64,000 nucleotides of DNA from Neolentinus lepideus HHB14362 ss-1. Taxonomy: Eukaryota > Basidiomycota > Agaricomycetes > Gloeophyllales > Gloeophyllaceae. Made by a program: the position numbers and the translations under genes. The notes under the pieces were generated by a model. The model did no database searches and had not been told where the DNA came from. It saw nothing but the letters and a program-made list of their open reading frames with translations. The stretch spans positions 396,068 to 460,067 of the forward strand of contig KV425551.1 of the NCBI GenBank assembly GCA_001632425.1, given 5' to 3'. Numbering within the stretch: position 1 is the first letter of the stretch; the number at the start of each line of letters is the position of its first letter. Positions 62,789 through 64,000 of this stretch are shown piece after piece.

Positions 62789-64000
62789 TTACAAAGTACC
62801 AAACGCCTTGCCCAAAGCTTCTACCGCGTCAGAGATCAGGTCTCTCGCCAGTTGCGTGACACTAGAGGTAGTTGAGATGTCAGAAACAATCGCTCGTGAA
62901 TTGTTCAAAACTTACGCTGTGTTTAAGCGGGTGGGGAAATCATCTCTTAGTAAAACCCAACAGGAAGTTGTAGGATACAGAACGCACCATCCATATTGGT
63001 GATATGGTGAGGGGCACCCTTATACACCTTAACCTCCACCTCCACTCCAGCATTCCTTAGCTTCTCCCCATACGCTATACCCTCATCCCTCAATATATCA
63101 AGCTCTGTGAGCACAAGCAACGCTTTAGGCACCTTCCGAACCAACTTGTCCGGCGCGAAAAGCGGAGACGCGTCCCACTTCGCTCGGTCTTCTAAGTCGG
63201 GAAGATAGTTGTTCCTGAACCAGAGCATCCTCTCTGGGCTGAGCCAAACCGTATTCCGGTTCTCGTACCAGGAGTAGTGGGGCTGACCGTTAGGGTCACA
63301 GACATTGTCAGTAACTGGAACGAACAGCAGCTGGAAAACAAGGGGAATTGGAGGTGTCTGCTCAACAGCCTTGAGTGCCAGGATAGCTGCGAGATTGCCT
63401 CCGCTGATTACAAGATGAGATTCATTATCCGATAGAACATGTCGACGATGCGATGGATCACTCACCTAGAAGAGCCACCAACCGCGATTCGCTTGACGTC
63501 GACAGTCAGATCAGTTGGTCCATTGACATAGAGCCACTGCAGAGACTCGACGGCATCTTCGACAGCCGCAGGATACGGATTCTCTGGCGCTAATCGATAG
63601 TCCACCGACACTACTACGCATTTAGCACCTCACAGCCCAGGTGAGCACAAGACAAGCTTCAAGGCCTTCATGACCACTTACCTTTGCAAAGCTGGCTGCA
63701 CTTCGAGTTCTCTGAATTGACATTTCCCAACGTCCAGCCGCCTGAAAGCTTGTCAAACTCATGCGCACAGGATGATCAGTGGGGTACGTACCTCCGTGAA
63801 AGTACAGCAGTACAGGCCACCCGTCTTCCGGCGTCGAACCTTCAGGAGTAAATACCCGAGCCATGCATCCCCCAGCAGTAACCCGCATATCTCGTACGCT
63901 GCCCACCTGAACAGGCGGTGTATTACCAGGAACATTGGGTTCCTTTCGGATAGCTGGGTTCCAAGGCCGCTGATGCTGCAGCGGCTTGTACAACATGTGC
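62789..64000 (-). CDS. Alpha/beta hydrolase, HSL-type esterase, copy 2 (5' end outside window)
   Basis: This is a tandem paralogue of copy 1, cut by the window end, so the start is missing. Visible parts are MLYKPLQHQRPWNPAIRKEP, then WPVLLYFHGGGWTLGNV with an intron at the same phase-1 position inside HGGG as in copy 1. CVVVSVDYRLAPENPYPAAV, RIAVGGSSR joined to SGGNLAAILALKAVEQ, NNYLPDLEDRAKWDASPLFA and TELDILRDEGIAYGEKLRNA follow. The His is in YKGAPHHITNMDG, and VTQLARDLISDAVEALGKAF ends in GTL. All triad residues are present in the visible part. Only 283 bp separate it from copy 1. The shared intron position supports a local duplication. Confidence 0.92.

Overview
The window is a gene-dense stretch of a filamentous basidiomycete nuclear genome, most likely an agaricomycete. 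Genes carry many short introns of about 45-60 nt, GC is near 50%, intergenic gaps are mostly 150-650 bp, and the gene products are eukaryotic housekeeping proteins with fungal versions of their domains. These include an INO80 ATPase, Cbf5, Pex16, Nus1, Sua5, Rrp36, a Kpp2/Fus3-type MAP kinase, cytochrome b2 and DAL5-type permeases. No rRNA, tRNA or CRISPR array was recognised. All gene models were spliced by eye from reading frames and GT-AG (rarely GC-AG) borders, so individual exon borders can be wrong by a few codons.

Layout. Bases 1-26253 hold housekeeping genes: the 3' part of fumarase, INO80, a DHX29/YLR419W-like DEVH helicase carrying a PAM2 motif, RPL22 and CBF5 sharing a divergent promoter, a MAP kinase, a SAP-domain coiled-coil protein, a cytosolic-looking cytochrome b2 and SUA5. 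Bases 26869-37172 hold NUS1, a DUF2235 alpha/beta hydrolase, a large orphan membrane protein and RRP36. Bases 37351-38395 form a 416/418-bp near-perfect inverted repeat around an assembly gap. Its inner part is almost free of CpG, unlike anything around it. Bases 38642-47501 hold a CorA-type Mg2+ transporter with SMN in place of GMN, a secreted protein with five exact 43-residue repeats, a coiled-coil membrane protein and PEX16.

The last third is metabolic. A cupin, a short-chain dehydrogenase and a divergent ketol-acid reductoisomerase-like protein lie together (47855-51958). After an RBM39-like splicing factor come two tandem DAL5-family transporters, a RidA protein and two tandem HSL-type esterases (55148 to the window end). 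This last group looks like a small uptake-and-hydrolysis cluster that grew by local duplication. Its substrate cannot be read from the sequence.

The observations that seem most worth following are the PAM2 motif in the helicase, the foreign-looking inverted repeat, the ketol-acid reductoisomerase homologue with altered active-site motifs, the SMN CorA protein, the exact 43-residue repeat protein, and three GC-AG introns. One of the GC-AG introns has a GT donor in the neighbouring paralogue.
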